This document shows positions 1 to 11,198 of a DNA stretch of 64,000 bases, in pieces; the stretch's first letter is position 1, and each line of letters begins with the position of its first letter. A program made the position numbers and the translations under genes. The DNA is from Pollenia angustigena (Eukaryota > Arthropoda > Insecta > Diptera > Polleniidae), in contig OV884059.1 in assembly GCA_930367215.1 (NCBI GenBank), forward strand, positions 30,619,882 to 30,683,881. Reading direction: 5' to 3'. The notes beneath the pieces are model-generated. The model worked only from the letters and a program-made list of their open reading frames with translations. It was not told the DNA's origin and ran no database searches.

Positions 1-1046
1 GTTTGAGTTTCGACCGAGAAGCCAATGTAGTTGAACTGCTTTAAGTTTCATAGCCGTTATTTTCGCTTCAATATGACGAAACCAGGTCAAGCGTCTATCT
101 ATAGGAATTCCCAAGTACTTAACGTGGTTTTCTAGCGGAACAGTGATGTTACAGCTGGGCACGTTTGTCTTCTTCCATTTTTCTAGCTTGGCCTCTAGTT
201 CATTGATGTGGGACTGCAGATTTTGCGATGCGACTTTTGGGTCATGGTTAACGCTAATGAACGCTGTGTCGTCTGCAAATGTAGAGGTATGCGTGCTTAG
301 GTTTGTTGGCATATCCGCTGTGTATATTATATATAGAAGCGGTCCTAATATGCTGCCTTGGGGGACACCAGCAGTAGTTTTCTTGAGGGGGAGTATTTAT
401 CTTGCGACCTTACTATGAATGTTCTGCCTGTTAGATAGCGCTCCAGAAGCTTGTAAGTGTTTTGAGGAAGCATTCGTGTTATTTTGATGAGTAGCCCATC
501 ATGCCAAACTTTGTCAAATGCTTGGGAAATGTCTATAAACAGGACTGAGCAGTATTGCTTTTTCTCAAACGCCGATCTAATAAGGGTGACAATTCTATGC
601 AGTTGCTCTATTGTACCATGTTTCGCTCTGAATCCGAACTGGTGATCCGAGATGACGTCGTGTTCATTTAGATGAGGAGTTATACTTAAAACGAATATTT
701 TTTCGAAAAGCTTCGATAGGATTTATAATAAGGTTATCGGTCTGTACGACGCAACCTGGCTAGCATCTTTTCCAGGCTTGGGAATCATAACAATTATAGA
801 CCTCTTCCATGAGGATGAGAGGTATCCGACTCTTAATATCGCGTTAAAAATGAGCAGCAAGATTCTAGAAGCAGACGATGGTAAGTTTCCTATCATTGAC
901 CCTGTGATGCGGTCAGGTCTGGGAGATTTTCTAATATTCACATTTTCTATTGCAGATTTTACTTGAGTTATGTTAAATTTTAATGGATGGTTTACCTTAT
1001 CAGGAATGATTGGACGACAGGAACAAGTATGTGCATCATGCATCAT
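1..1046 (-). pseudogene. Jockey-clade LINE reverse transcriptase relic (5' and 3' incomplete)
   Basis: Read on the minus strand from about 1046 down to 1, this is the reverse transcriptase of a non-LTR retrotransposon. The fingers region shows KSPRPDRITGSMIG, then IPKPGKD and SYRPITLL. After frame changes come the FGFRAKHGTIEQLHRI block, DISQAFDKVWHDGLL, the catalytic FADDTAFIS region near 260-300, and YLGIPIDRRLTW with HWLLGRNS at the extreme left edge. This block order and wording match Jockey-type RTs. Several frameshifts and stops break it, and it runs off the window edge, so it is a dead fragment. The endonuclease and gag-like parts are not visible on the right, so the copy also seems truncated upstream. 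Confidence 0.88.
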
Positions 1047-1265
1047 CCAGTCTTAACCGATTTGAATGAAATTTAAACCATAGATAGATCCATACAGTTT
1101 TTCAAAAATAGGCCTCTCACAAACTTTCAAGCTAATTTTAATGAAGTTTATAAACATAGATAAATCAATATTTATATGGGCACATAAGCATGATGTGTTT
1201 TTAAATACTGTGGTGTAGGGTATCATATGGTCGGGCTTGACCGACTTTACTTTCTTACTTGTTTT
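1047..1265 (+). repeat. 3' end of dispersed repeat B, with terminal hairpin
   Basis: The stretch ends in a stem-loop (arms at 1230-1234 and 1241-1245, GTCGG/CCGAC) followed by ACTTTCTTACTTGTTTT. The same tail in the opposite orientation is at 62447-62500, and related tails with a different hairpin are at 31450-31505 and 63560-63612. A 3' hairpin just before a fixed tail suggests a Helentron-like non-autonomous element; this classification is inferred. Confidence 0.55.
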
Positions 1266-1374
1266 AACTATCTTATTGCATTTAAAAATGTACTTCTACT
1301 AAAATATGTGCTTTAACTCTTTTGTTTTGTGTCAAAGTACTTTTTATAGAATAGGGTCAGCGTTAGAACCATGA

Positions 1375-1835
1375 TAGGTATTTTATCACGGGCCACTGTA
1401 TGATAACCAGGATGGCGATGAGGATGGGATTTGACTTCTAGGATATGTGTGGATTTTGTGAGGACCCGGAGGAGTTGGAGACAGTTGTGCACATTCTGTG
1501 CCTCTGAACGAGGCCGCAGATCAACAGGCTGAGTTGGCTAGGTAGTAGCTTCTTAGACAAATTGGGAGATATCCCGGGTTGTGCGCTCAAAAATCTTACG
1601 TAATGGGAATGATCTGGCTGCGCAACAGGAGACTAGGTACATTTAGGGAAGGTTTCTTTTAAAGAGGGTTCTTATATCTTGTTTGGCCCGATTTTCTATC
1701 TTTCATTACTTTTTCTATTCTTGGGCGTTCACTCTCTATTTCTCCTTTTCTTTTCTAATCAGTATCAAATCACCAACTAAGGGGTCACAATGGACCATAT
1801 TGGTTGGTTTGGATGTTAAGGTAACTAAATAACTA
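1375..1835 (+). pseudogene. C-terminal relic of an RNase-H-bearing LINE (LOA/I type) plus 3' UTR
   Basis: One plus frame reads GHCMITRMAMRMGFDF, a stop, then DMCGFCEDPEELETVVHILC. The TGHC-like RNase H ending followed by a Cys-x2-Cys...His...Cys finger is typical of the C-terminus of LOA/I-type LINEs. A stop and frame breaks follow (QINRLSWLGSSFLDKLGDIP is still readable). About 100 bases later a T-rich tract and GGGGTCACAATGGACCATAT look like the 3' untranslated tail of such elements. This is a different element from the jockey relic on its left, and in the opposite orientation. Confidence 0.7.
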
Positions 1836-2870
1836 AGTAGAGAGGGCATTATGCGTTTGTGCTTATATGGGAAACACATACAAATATTTATCCTAGACCC
1901 AGCTGGACGTCCGGCTGGCTGTTTATAGAACTAACATTGTGCGCAAAGTACATGTCGCAATTTTGGAGATTAAATCATTTAATTTGGTACATTGCTCCTA
2001 ATTGGCACTAGGACTAAGCCTATTATAAATAGTGTGAATCAGTCCATAATTAATCCCATACAAGCTTCTATCCCGAATAGAATTTTTGTTTCCATAATTT
2101 AATATTTTAATTTAATCATCTTACCAAATTTTATTGGAATCGGTCCATATTTGACTATAACTCCCCTACAAATACTACTCCCACAAATAGCTTTACTTGT
2201 CATAACTTCCCTATAAATACTGGTATTGATATTATTATGATGCTGCCTCTATTTCAGTTTTTGGTTTATTTCCTTTTTAATAAACCTCTTGAGTTCTTTT
2301 AAATGCAAATTAAAATAGCACAGTGCAACAAAATTCGGGTCGTCGCCGCTAGCCTCAATACTTGCAACGTGAAATGAAACTAGACTATTGGTAGAGCAAA
2401 TCTGCCAAAGGGTTTTGAAAAGTTAGCTCGCGTTCCCAAAATATCGGCCCCTAAAATTTTGAATTTTTTGAAAAGGCGATGGTATAAGTCCAAAAAAATA
2501 GACTAAATGTACTTCTGAGCTAAAATACTATTTCAGATGTCTTCAGTAGAATTGACTCATTTTAAGATGTAATAAACGAAATTTTTCTTTAAACGCCAAC
2601 GCTTAATATATTTTTTAATAATTATATTTTTTAAATCACCACCACTAATAATATTATAATGTTTTTTTTTTTTTAAATTTTTGTTTGTTTTTTTATTTAC
2701 TCCTTTGTTTTGTATTCTGCTTTGTTTGTAGCACAGAGTTGTATTTTTTATGGCTAACTTAAGTGGCTTGCCGATTTTTATTTTTAAACTAGCGTTTTAT
2801 TTGTGGAATTGTTGATGTGGCAATACAGTAATGTGACAATTAATATATCAGTTACGTTAGACACGTAATT
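1836..2870. other. AT-rich sequence, nothing assigned
   Basis: No credible ORF, splice-bounded exon or terminal repeats were seen. It contains T-rich runs (about 2660-2675) and short AT-rich imperfect repeats. Confidence 0.5.
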
Positions 2871-2890
2871 GACCGACAAATCGATAGTTT

Positions 2891-3135
2891 GACAGCCTAA
2901 CCAAATCGGATGGCGGAACGTTTTCTATCGCTTAGCTTTTACGCTGATATAAAATTCCTAACCAAGATAGTCAACGTTGTCTCGTGAACAGTAGAGTTAA
3001 TCACTTTCTTGTTTAATAAAACCAACATAAAAGAAATAATAAATGGAAATAAAACCGCTAGATTGCCCAAAAATAGCTTAATTGGCATTATTTGTTAACA
3101 AAAGCGGCCAACTTCACTATCAAAATCGGGTTTTC
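2891..3135. mobile_element. MITE family M, diverged copy
   Basis: It shares order and wording with the copy at 26514-26844: GCGGAACGTTTTC, CGCTTAGCTTTTACGCTG, TTTCTTGTTTAATAAAACC and AAAGCGGCCAACTTCACTAT. The terminal inverted repeats (CCTAAACAAGAGCGGAA in the better copy) are eroded here. A third, truncated copy is at 20122-20170. Confidence 0.6.
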
Positions 3136-3343
3136 CAATTTCCTGAACTTTCGATCTTTTATTATTTGAAGTTGAGGGCTTTCTATTTCACATTGTGTCA
3201 TTATGTTATTTAACAGTATGCATTAACACTATGGCATTATTTACTATAAAATTAACAGATATTTTATTTAATTATGAAAAAAGGTGAAATGGAATAGAAC
3301 TTTAATATAACATTTTGTATTTTTTTTTTTTAAGGTTCTGTAC

Positions 3344-4413
3344 CAGTGCTGCCAATGAAGAATTTGGAAATTACACAGGACTGCGTACCAGAGCTGTAAA
3401 TTAAACATTATTTTATGATTTTAATTTATAACGAATAAGCTTAATTTTGAATTAATTCTTTTCAGTGCAAAAAAGAATTGACTAAAATTTGTATCAATTC
3501 AAACGAATTAGGAAGAAATGAATTTCAATTTGGTTTCCAATTCAAATGAATTTGTAAAATGAGTTGCAATTCGTTTACAATTCAAATGAACTTAATAAAG
3601 TAAATAACATGTAATTTTACAGATTCATTGCAATTGAATTGATTCTGAATTTATTCAAATGAATTAGAGTAGTTAATTACAATTCAAATGAATGAAATCA
3701 AAAATGAGTTGCAATCAATCAAATTCAAGAGCAGATCTAGGGGGAATTACAAAAATTTACAATTTCTATTGCAGTTGGAAGTTTTCAATATAAAAAGTAA
3801 AAAAAAAATCCAATTGTAGTAAAAGTATAAAGAATTTCGAGTAAACGAACACAGCTTTGACAGCAAAAATGTTGTTGAGACTCAAAGTTGCTAAAATCTT
3901 TAAAATTCGATTGAAAAATTTAAAAAAAGAAATTTTCCACAATATACAAATGATTATTTTGATAAAAAAAAAATTAAGTTTCTTTTAGCAAATAAACAAA
4001 ATTGTTAAATTTTGATAGGATTTTCGAATAATTCCTATTCTGTAGCTACGTGACAATTTCATTCCAATACAAAATCAATTCAAATTTCATTCAATTCGAT
4101 TCAAATGAGTTGGAAATGAACTGCAAATTCTTTATTCTAATTCATTTAATTTAATTCAAAATCAATTCAATTCAAATGAATCTGTAAAATGAATGGCAAT
4201 TCACTTCAACAAATTCATTTGAATTGGCCCCAATTTAATTCAATTAATTTTTTGTGTGAAAAGAATTAATTCAAAATTTGGTAATTCTGTGTAGGAATGA
4301 TTCGCGAAAGTTTGACTTTGATGTAAACTGAAAAAAATAACCGAAACTTAATGTTCGAGAAGCGCGTAAAAATTACACACAATATGTGCAATACACATGG
4401 ACTGGCAACACTG
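3344..4413. mobile_element. hAT-type non-autonomous DNA transposon with perfect 8-bp target duplication
   Basis: The termini are CAGTGCTGCCA (left) and TGGCAACACTG (right), an 11-bp inverted repeat with one mismatch. The flanks are identical 8-mers, TTCTGTAC, at 3336-3343 and 4414-4421, the hAT signature. The 1070-bp interior has no transposase and is dominated by an iterated near-palindrome of the type ATTCAAATGAATT, with more than ten degenerate copies between about 3490 and 4240. Such iterations in hAT elements usually bind transposase; that role is inferred here. Confidence 0.9.
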
Positions 4414-4651
4414 TTCTGTACAGTGGTTTTAACACTAAAATTGCCCCTAACTACTACAATAACAATTTAAACTAATTAGATAAAGACTAACTTATAAAGA
4501 AAGTTAATAAATACAACATAACTAATAAACATAAAATAAATTAACTAAATGGTTACATTTTAAGGGCCGATGTTGATTTTGAAGAAAAACACAAATTATT
4601 TAGTAAATTATTGTCATTTCTTTTTATTATGATAATATTGGCATGGTTTAA

Positions 4652-6074
4652 TTATGTATGGAACATAATATCGGCCAAATGGCCGCCGCGACCTCGGCGG
4701 CACACCTGCATTCGATGGTCCAAATTTTCAATGACGCTGAAGCATAATTAAGGTTATATGCCGTTAATGTGCCGAATTATCGCATCCTTTAAGGCGACCG
4801 TACACGATATGTTCTTGTCATCTGACATGTCAAATTTCCCACTGCAAAATACATACATGTCGTGTATGTCGTTGCCTTTTTTACTTTGCTTCTGTGCAAG
4901 TCAGATGGAAAGTCATCTGACAAAATTTCAATTAGAGCGTGCTCTACTTTCTTCTGACAAACCATCTGAAATCAAAAATCTATGCCGAGAAGAAACCGGC
5001 AGCGGCGTCCACTATTGACGGAATTATTAGCCGGCTGCAGTAAATATTTTTCAATGCCGAGATATGTATGATCATCGCACCATTGAATAGCATTTATGTA
5101 AATATGTATCTAAAAGCCGTTTCGTTATAGTATCCTAAATTGGTATCTTTGAATTAAAAGAAAAATATGTCAAGATGGCTAAGCTATTTTACGGCGTAAA
5201 TAAAAAACATGTCGTCTACATGCACCTTTAGCTCTTGAATTGTTGCTGGCTTATCGACGAACACCTTTTCTTTCAAATAACCCCAAAGAAAGAAGTCTAA
5301 CGGTGTCAAATCACATGTTCTTGGAGGCCAATTGACATCGCCACAACGTGAGATAACACGGCCATTGAATTTGTCGCGCAAAAGAGCCATTGTTTCGTTA
5401 GGTGTGTGGCAAGTGACACCGTCGTTTTGAAACCACATATCGACCACATCCATATCTACCAATTCGAGCCATAAAAAGTTCGTTATCATCTCACGATAGC
5501 GAACATCATTCACAGTAACTGCCTGACCTGCCTCATTAAGGAAACAAATTCGGCCTAATGATGCCACCAGCCCATAAACTGCACCAATCAGTCACTCTTT
5601 GTGGGAGCATTGGTTTTTCGACAATCAGTCTTGGATTATCATTTGACCAAATGCGGCAACACTGCTTATTGACGAATCCACTGAAGGTGATTTACTTCGA
5701 AAATTTATCATCCACTGTTGCCATTTCTTGCCACCATTCTGACCATTGGCGACGTTTGGAATGGTCAAGAGGCTTAAGTTCTTCAGTCAATTGCACCTTG
5801 TAAGCGTGTAAATGCAAGTCTTTATGCATAATGTTCATCAACGAGTAAGATGACAAGGTATTTTCTGCAGTACGAGCATGCCCTGGTGTTTTCACATCTC
5901 TTACAACTTGGTTTGCTCAAATTTTTGCACGATTTTTCCGACTGTACGCACATTTGGACGATTAAATTGACCGAAACAATCACGAAGTGCACGATATGCA
6001 TTTTGTTTTGAACGCCCATTTTCATAATAAGCCTGAATAAATTTAACGCGTTGCTCGATTGTGTATCTTTCCAT
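4652..6074 (-). pseudogene. DD41D mariner transposase pseudogene, copy 1
   Basis: The minus-strand ATG is at 6074-6072 and starts MERYTIEQRVKFIQAYYENG, an N-terminal helix-turn-helix. The middle is frameshifted and has stops. The frame recovers at 5567-5230 with the second catalytic Asp in MWFQNDGVTCHT and the third in CDLTPLDFFLWGYLKEK. Exactly 41 residues separate these two Asp, so this is a DD41D (rosa-like) member of IS630-Tc1-mariner. A 433-bp insertion at 4792-5224 interrupts the C-terminal part, which resumes at 4791 and ends with LADIMFHT and a stop at 4652. A close relative lies at 20263-21280 on the plus strand. It is dead because of the frameshifts, stops and insertion. Confidence 0.88.
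4792..5224. mobile_element. Unclassified insertion inside mariner copy 1
   Basis: CCTTTA occurs at both junctions (4786-4791 and 5225-5230). Comparison with the uninterrupted mariner at 21140-21160 shows that this 433-bp segment is extra. No convincing terminal inverted repeats were found, and the interior has no protein of known type. Confidence 0.6.
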
Positions 6075-6159
6075 AGTTCAAATTGAGTTAGTCTGAGATT
6101 AAGAAATGTCAAATGAAATTCAGAAAAAAACTTGACGTTTAAGTGTGGTCAGAGAACGG

Positions 6160-6444
6160 CTTTGTGCGATTGCAAAAAAATCGCATTAAATCAACAACAT
6201 CAAATACACTCATTTGTGTTCATGCAATCAATCTTTCTCAGCCACACACATCGGCGTTGCTTTTAAATTCAACATATACAAAGAGAAATACACAAAAGTC
6301 ATTGCTCTGATGAGTATTCAGCAGCTGAAATAATTTCCATAGAAACAAAGACGTTTTTATTTTTTATAATATCTTAAAAAGTAAAGTAGTTCTGTATGTA
6401 CAATGTATTGTTGTTAATGTTGCTTGGTAAACTTTTAAAAAATA
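6160..6444. other. Unassigned AT-rich gap
   Basis: No ORF, tRNA or repeat termini were recognised between the mariner 5' end and the first CCCTGCAAATA MITE. Confidence 0.4.
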
Positions 6445-6813
6445 CCCTGCAAATAATAGCACTAGTCCAAACACGCGTGTAAAATGTAGCCCACAAGGGA
6501 CTGGGACTAGTCCAAAAGTAACCCAAACGTATGGAAAAAACATGGTATATTTAACAACACGATGTCCTAGGGCAGGACCATATAACCCAGCATTGGATTA
6601 CAAAGGAGTAGTATGAAAACTACTCCATGATATACTCAAGAGGATTAGTTTTGAAGTCGTTTAAAAGCGAACACATTTCGTTAAAAACGAAGACATGTCG
6701 TCTCACTACAAATACTTTTTAACAATGACATGGTCCATGCTTGCATTATATCGGACTAGCCCAATGAGTAGTCCATTTGATCAAAATCAGGTGGTCCAAT
6801 ATTATTTGCAGGG
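6445..6813. mobile_element. CCCTGCAAATA MITE, copy 1
   Basis: It is bounded by CCCTGCAAATAATA and TATTATTTGCAGGG and flanked by TA on both sides. The 369-bp body is about 80% identical by eye to 7020-7393. It holds several GGACTAGTCC-like palindromes, plus AAACTACTCCATG, GTCCTAGG and CATGGTCCATGCTTGCATTA blocks shared with copy 2. The ORF over it is not conserved as protein. Confidence 0.75.
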
Positions 6814-7019
6814 TAAACACAAAAACAAATTGGACAAAACAACTAGTTTATTTGAACTTATACCTACAAAAATCATACCAACAATGCGACTCATACTCAT
6901 ACCAATTTACATTCGTCGTTGTGTTATCGAGTGGACAATGACTACTTAAATGCAAAAGAATAAATGCCGTTTGAATTTAAGAAATTGTGTTATTGCGTGC
7001 GCAACAATAAATGCAAAGA

Positions 7020-7393
7020 CCCTGCAAATAATAGGACCAGTCCAAACACGCGTGTACAGAGTAGTCCACAAGGGACCAGGACTAGTCCAAAACTAACCCA
7101 AACGTATGGAAAAAACCTGGTATATTTAACACTACGATGTCCTAGGAGAGGACAATATAACCCACATTTGGACCACTAAGGAGTAGTTTTAAAACTACTC
7201 CATGGTGTACACAAGAGGATTAGTTTTGAAGTCGTTTAAAAACGATAGTATGTCGTTAAAAAACGAAGACATGTCGGCTCACTACAAACACGTTTTAATA
7301 ATGACATGGTCCATGCTTGCATTACATCGGACCAGTCCATGGAGTAGTCTATTTTATCAAAATGGATCAGGTGGTTCAATTTTATTTGCAGGG
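7020..7393. mobile_element. CCCTGCAAATA MITE, copy 2
   Basis: It has the same termini and same-orientation body as 6445-6813, about 200 bp downstream of that copy. The flanks are GA on both sides rather than TA, so the target rule (2 bp) is tentative. The first copy has lost or changed several of the palindromic ACTAGTCC sites. Confidence 0.75.
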
Positions 7394-7394
7394 G

Positions 7395-7810
7395 AAAGCA
7401 CTTTCAATAAAAAACTCACACATGCACAAATCAAATGTGTACAAAACGATGTCAAAATTACCAACGTTGAATTTTGTGTTGCAGGCATAGAGTTAATGTA
7501 AATTATAGCGTATGAGTAAATCAACAAAAATAGTGGATTTTGAAGTTCTCTGGTGTGGTGCACATATACTTTCGTAAATTTATAAAATTTTTGCAAAATT
7601 GTGTGCTGGCATGTCCAGAGCCAACCCCCTCTCTAAAATCGCTTTAAGGCGAATATACTCTATAAAAGTGTTGATATCTTAATAATATTTGGCACAAAGA
7701 ACTATTAAATGAATCTTATTTCCATAATATAATTTTGTTTTGACGGGTCCATGGTTGCCGATGGCTAAATAGAGTAAATTTTTAAAATGTTTCTGTTAAT
7801 ATATTAATAC
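7395..7810. other. Unassigned sequence
   Basis: No gene or repeat boundary was recognised. The stretch is AT-rich with one less AT-rich island (7600-7630). Confidence 0.4.
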
Positions 7811-9650
7811 TAGCTGACCCGGTCCGCGTTGCTGGCCCCAAGCAAACATTAGTGTTGTATTACCAGACGATTTAAGTTGAGCTGTAAACGAAATTTACAG
7901 CTTTTAAAATTTTCCTTCCGTAAAAACCTAAATCGGTCAAGCCGTTCTCAAGTTATGCGCTTAATAGAAAAAGTGGGCGTAGAAGTAGGCGTGATACATT
8001 TTTCTTTCAATGAAAACGTAAAATGGAATAATACGAACATTTAAAAGAAAAATTAGTCAAATGGAAGGAGCCGTTTTTTGATTTTAGGTAAATCGAAAAA
8101 AGTGGGCGGGGCAAAATTTTCTTTCCGTAAAAACCTAAGTTGGACCATGGCAATCATTTTACAGAAAAAATCGTTTGAATCGGTCAAGCCGTTCTCAACT
8201 TATGCGCTTAATAGAAAAAGTGGGCGTAAAAGTAGGCGTGATACATTTTTCTTTCGATGAAAACGTAAAAGGGATTAATACGAACATTTAAAAGAAAAAT
8301 TAGTCAAATCGATGAAGCCGTTTTTTGATTTTAGGTAAATCGAAAAAAGTGGGCGGGGCAAAATTTTCTTTCCGTAAAAACCTTAGTTGGACCATGGCAA
8401 TCATTTTAAAGAAAAAATCGTTTGAATCGGTCAAGCCGTTCTCAACTTATGCGCTTAATAGAAAAAGTGGGCGTAAAAGTAGGCGTGGTAAATTTTTCTT
8501 TCGATGAAAACTTAAAGTTGATTAATACGAACATTTGAAAGAACAATTATTCAACTCGATGGAGCCGTTTTCTGATTTTAGGTAATTCGAAAAAAGTGGG
8601 CGTAACAGTGGGCGGGGCAACATTTTCTTTCCGCAAAACCTAAGTTAGACCATGGCGATCATTTTAAAGAGAAAATCGTCCAAATCGGTCAAGCCGTTCT
8701 CAAGTAATGCGCTTAATAGAAAAAGTGGGCGTAAAAGTAGGCGTGATACATTTTTCTTTCGATGAAAACGTAAAAGGGATTAATACAAACATTTAAAAGA
8801 AAAATTAGTCAAATCGATGAAGCCGTTTTTTGATTTTAGGTAAATCGAAAAAAGTGGGCGGGGCAAAATTTTCTTTCCGTAAAAACCTAAGTTGGACCAT
8901 GGCAATCATTTTGAAGAAAAAATCGTTTGAATCGGTCAAGCCGTTCTCAACTTATGCGCTTAATAGAAAAAGTGGGCGTAAAAGTAGGCGTGGTAAATTT
9001 TTCTTTCGATGAAAACTTAAAGTTGATTAATACGAACATTTGAAAGAACAATTAGTCAACTCGATGGAGCCGTTTTCTGATTTTAGGTAATTCGAAAAAA
9101 GTGGGCGTAACAGTGGGCGGGGCAACATTTTATTTCCGCAAAACCTAAGTTAGACCATGGCGATCATTTTAAAGAAAAAAATCGTCCAAATCGGTCAAGC
9201 CGTTCTCCAGTTATGCGCTTAATAGAAAAAGTGGGCGTAAAAGTAGGCGTGGTAAATTTTTCTTTCGATGAAAACTTAAAGTTGATTAAGACGAACATTT
9301 GAAGAAAAATTAGTCAACTCGATGGAGCCGTTTTCTGATTTTAGGTAAATCGAAAAAAGTGGGCGTAAAAGTGGGCGGGGCAAAATTTTATTTCCGTAAA
9401 AACCTAAGATGGACCATGGCGATCATTTTAAAGAAAAAATCGTTCAAATCGGTTAAGCCGTTCTCAAGTTATGGTTTTTGCCACGCCCTTCCGCCCCCAG
9501 ACCGAAAATCAAAAATCAGACTTCCCTATGTCACCCGCCTGAATATTCTGAAGATTCCCTGAAAATTTCATCAAAATCGGCCCAGCCGTTTTGGAGTCCA
9601 TACGTTACATACATACATACACACATCCAATTTTATATATATAGATATTA
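7811..9650 (+). mobile_element. Dispersed repeat starting TAGCTGACCCGG, carrying an internal tandem array
   Basis: It begins TAGCTGACCCGGTCCGCG and ends with a run of CATA units and CCAATTTTATATATATAGAT. I know this start/end pattern as a common arthropod dispersed repeat, but I cannot name its class from memory. Most of its length is the tandem array annotated separately. There is no protein of known type. Confidence 0.6.
7930..9480 (+). repeat. Tandem array, six units of about 247 or 258 bp
   Basis: The landmark CGAAAAAAGTGGGCG recurs at about 8094, 8341, 8588, 8846, 9093 and 9351. Spacings are 247 or 258 bp; the longer unit has an extra GTAACAGTGGGCG segment. Units at 8325 and 8830 give identical 60-residue conceptual translations and are more alike than neighbours, so a roughly 505-bp dimer was probably the latest unit copied. 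The recurring ORF follows from recent duplication and low stop density, not from coding function. Confidence 0.85.
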
Positions 9651-9766
9651 TAGTATACTGTAGTGCAGCATAACAAATGGTTGGTCTTTTTTTTTACTTT
9701 CTTACTTGCTTAAAGTAGCTTTTGTAATAATATTGTTGCGAAAGTAACTTAAGTTAAGATTTAGAT

Positions 9767-10211
9767 TAATTTTTTATTTTCAAAAGATTTTGCTATTCGT
9801 GCTTAATTCCCAGTTTTTATTCTTGACAAAAACACTTGAAATTTATTGTTGATGGGATAAGCTATTCCTATGCATTTCACTGGTTGCTTAGGCCAGATCA
9901 TCAGGAAACTTCATCCATAAAGATTTTAGACAAACTAAAGATATTAAACCAAATAAAACTGTTAAACGTATAAGAATTATAGCAACAGTTCTACTTGTAA
10001 CAATATCAAAGCTTGAACAAAATACATCAACAATAAACAACAGTGGGTTTATCTCATCTTACATTCCCCACTACAATTAGTTGAAATGCTCTCAACATTA
10101 ATTGTAGTTGTAAGTAGGTTAAGAAAAACAAAATAAAAACAACAACAACTTACAAAAGATGTTTTTAATTAAGTGTTTTTTAGGCCGTGCACTTGCCTGT
10201 TTATTATCAAA
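9767..10211 (-). repeat. J repeat unit
   Basis: This is one roughly 450-bp unit of a family also at 10212-10532, 14885-16640 (interrupted), 19815-20110 and 23560-25050. Landmarks in plus-strand order here are CTATTCGTGCTTAATTCCC, CTTAGGCCAGATCATCAGG, AACAGTGGGTTTATCTC and GGCCGTGCACTTGCCTG. No coding potential was seen. Confidence 0.75.
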
Positions 10212-10532
10212 AAGTAATTTCAATTTTTGGGAATACAAAATTTTAATTTCAAAAGATTTTGCTATTCGTGCTTAATTCCCAGTTTTTATTCTTAACAAAA
10301 ACACTTGAAATTTATTGTTGATGGGATAAGCTATTCCTATGCATTTCACTGGTTGCTTAGGCCAGATCATCAGGAAACTTCATCCATAAAGATTTTAGAC
10401 AAACTAAAGATCAACATTAAATTTCAAGTGTTTTTGTCAAGAATAAAAACTGGGAAGGAATTAAGCACGAATAGCAAAATCTTTTGAAATTAAAATTTTG
10501 TATTCCCAAAAATTGAAATTACTTTTTGATGA
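10212..10532. repeat. J repeat, internally deleted inverted-repeat form
   Basis: Both arms carry the same roughly 117-bp sequence in opposite orientations (AAGTAATTTCAATTTTTGGG at the left, its complement at the right, ending AAATTGAAATTACTTTTTGAT). The central part is shortened, leaving a long hairpin. It directly abuts the previous J unit. Confidence 0.75.
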
Positions 10533-10714
10533 TTAATTTTTTAGTTATCTTGTATTGATAAGTTATTTAGTATTTGTTAGTTATTTTATTAGTTTAAATT
10601 GTTTTTGTACTAGCTATTCACACTTCTAGTGTAAAAATCAAAAATTGTTGTGCATAAGTGTACTTCAACCCCACTGTAAATCCTAGAATTTTCGTTATAA
10701 ATAACTTAATTTAT

Positions 10715-11198
10715 TGTAACACCTTAAAGCATGCCTTAATTTATGATGCATAAAAAATCAATTTTAATTCAGCCATATAGTAAAAGCACAATGTTTATAA
10801 CTATAGATGCATAAATTTAATAACAAAATAGACGTTAGGGGTCGTACGTTCTAGAGCCATCTAGACGTCAGAGCTCGAACGTTCTATCGTCATTTGCCCG
10901 TCTGGACTAGAGTATAAATAGAATCGCAAAAGATGGCATAAGATGATTCTAAGTTCAGAGTTTGTTTAGTTGAAAACCCTTCACGCGGAGAAAATTATAA
11001 ACATTGAAGTGTGTTGATCACAATAATGAGTTGTGAATAAAAGCTGTAAATCACGGTTGTTAAAGTGACTAAGTTCATAATAAATAAGTGCTATGAATTA
11101 AAGTGTTGTGTTTGTCTTATTTGAATTGCAATTAACGAATTTGAAACGGTTATTATAAAGCAAATCAACAAACATTATTGAAAGACAGTAACGTAACA
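10715..11198 (+). mobile_element. Putative solo LTR
   Basis: The block is framed by TGTAACACC and GTAACGTAACA (TG...CA). It contains a core promoter arrangement: TATAAATA at 10913-10920, then TTCAGAG near 10954 as a possible initiator about 35-40 bases on, then AATAAA at 11036-11041. That U3-R-like order is what an insect retrotransposon LTR shows. No flanking target duplication could be confirmed, and no second LTR or gag-pol was seen, so this could instead be another promoter-bearing sequence. Confidence 0.4.

Noticed and set aside
8078..9562. Recurrent 60-residue ORF (MILGKSKKVGGAKF...) in the tandem array
   Set aside because: The identical frames come from recent DNA duplication; intervening units break the frame and there is no start context, domain or selection signal.
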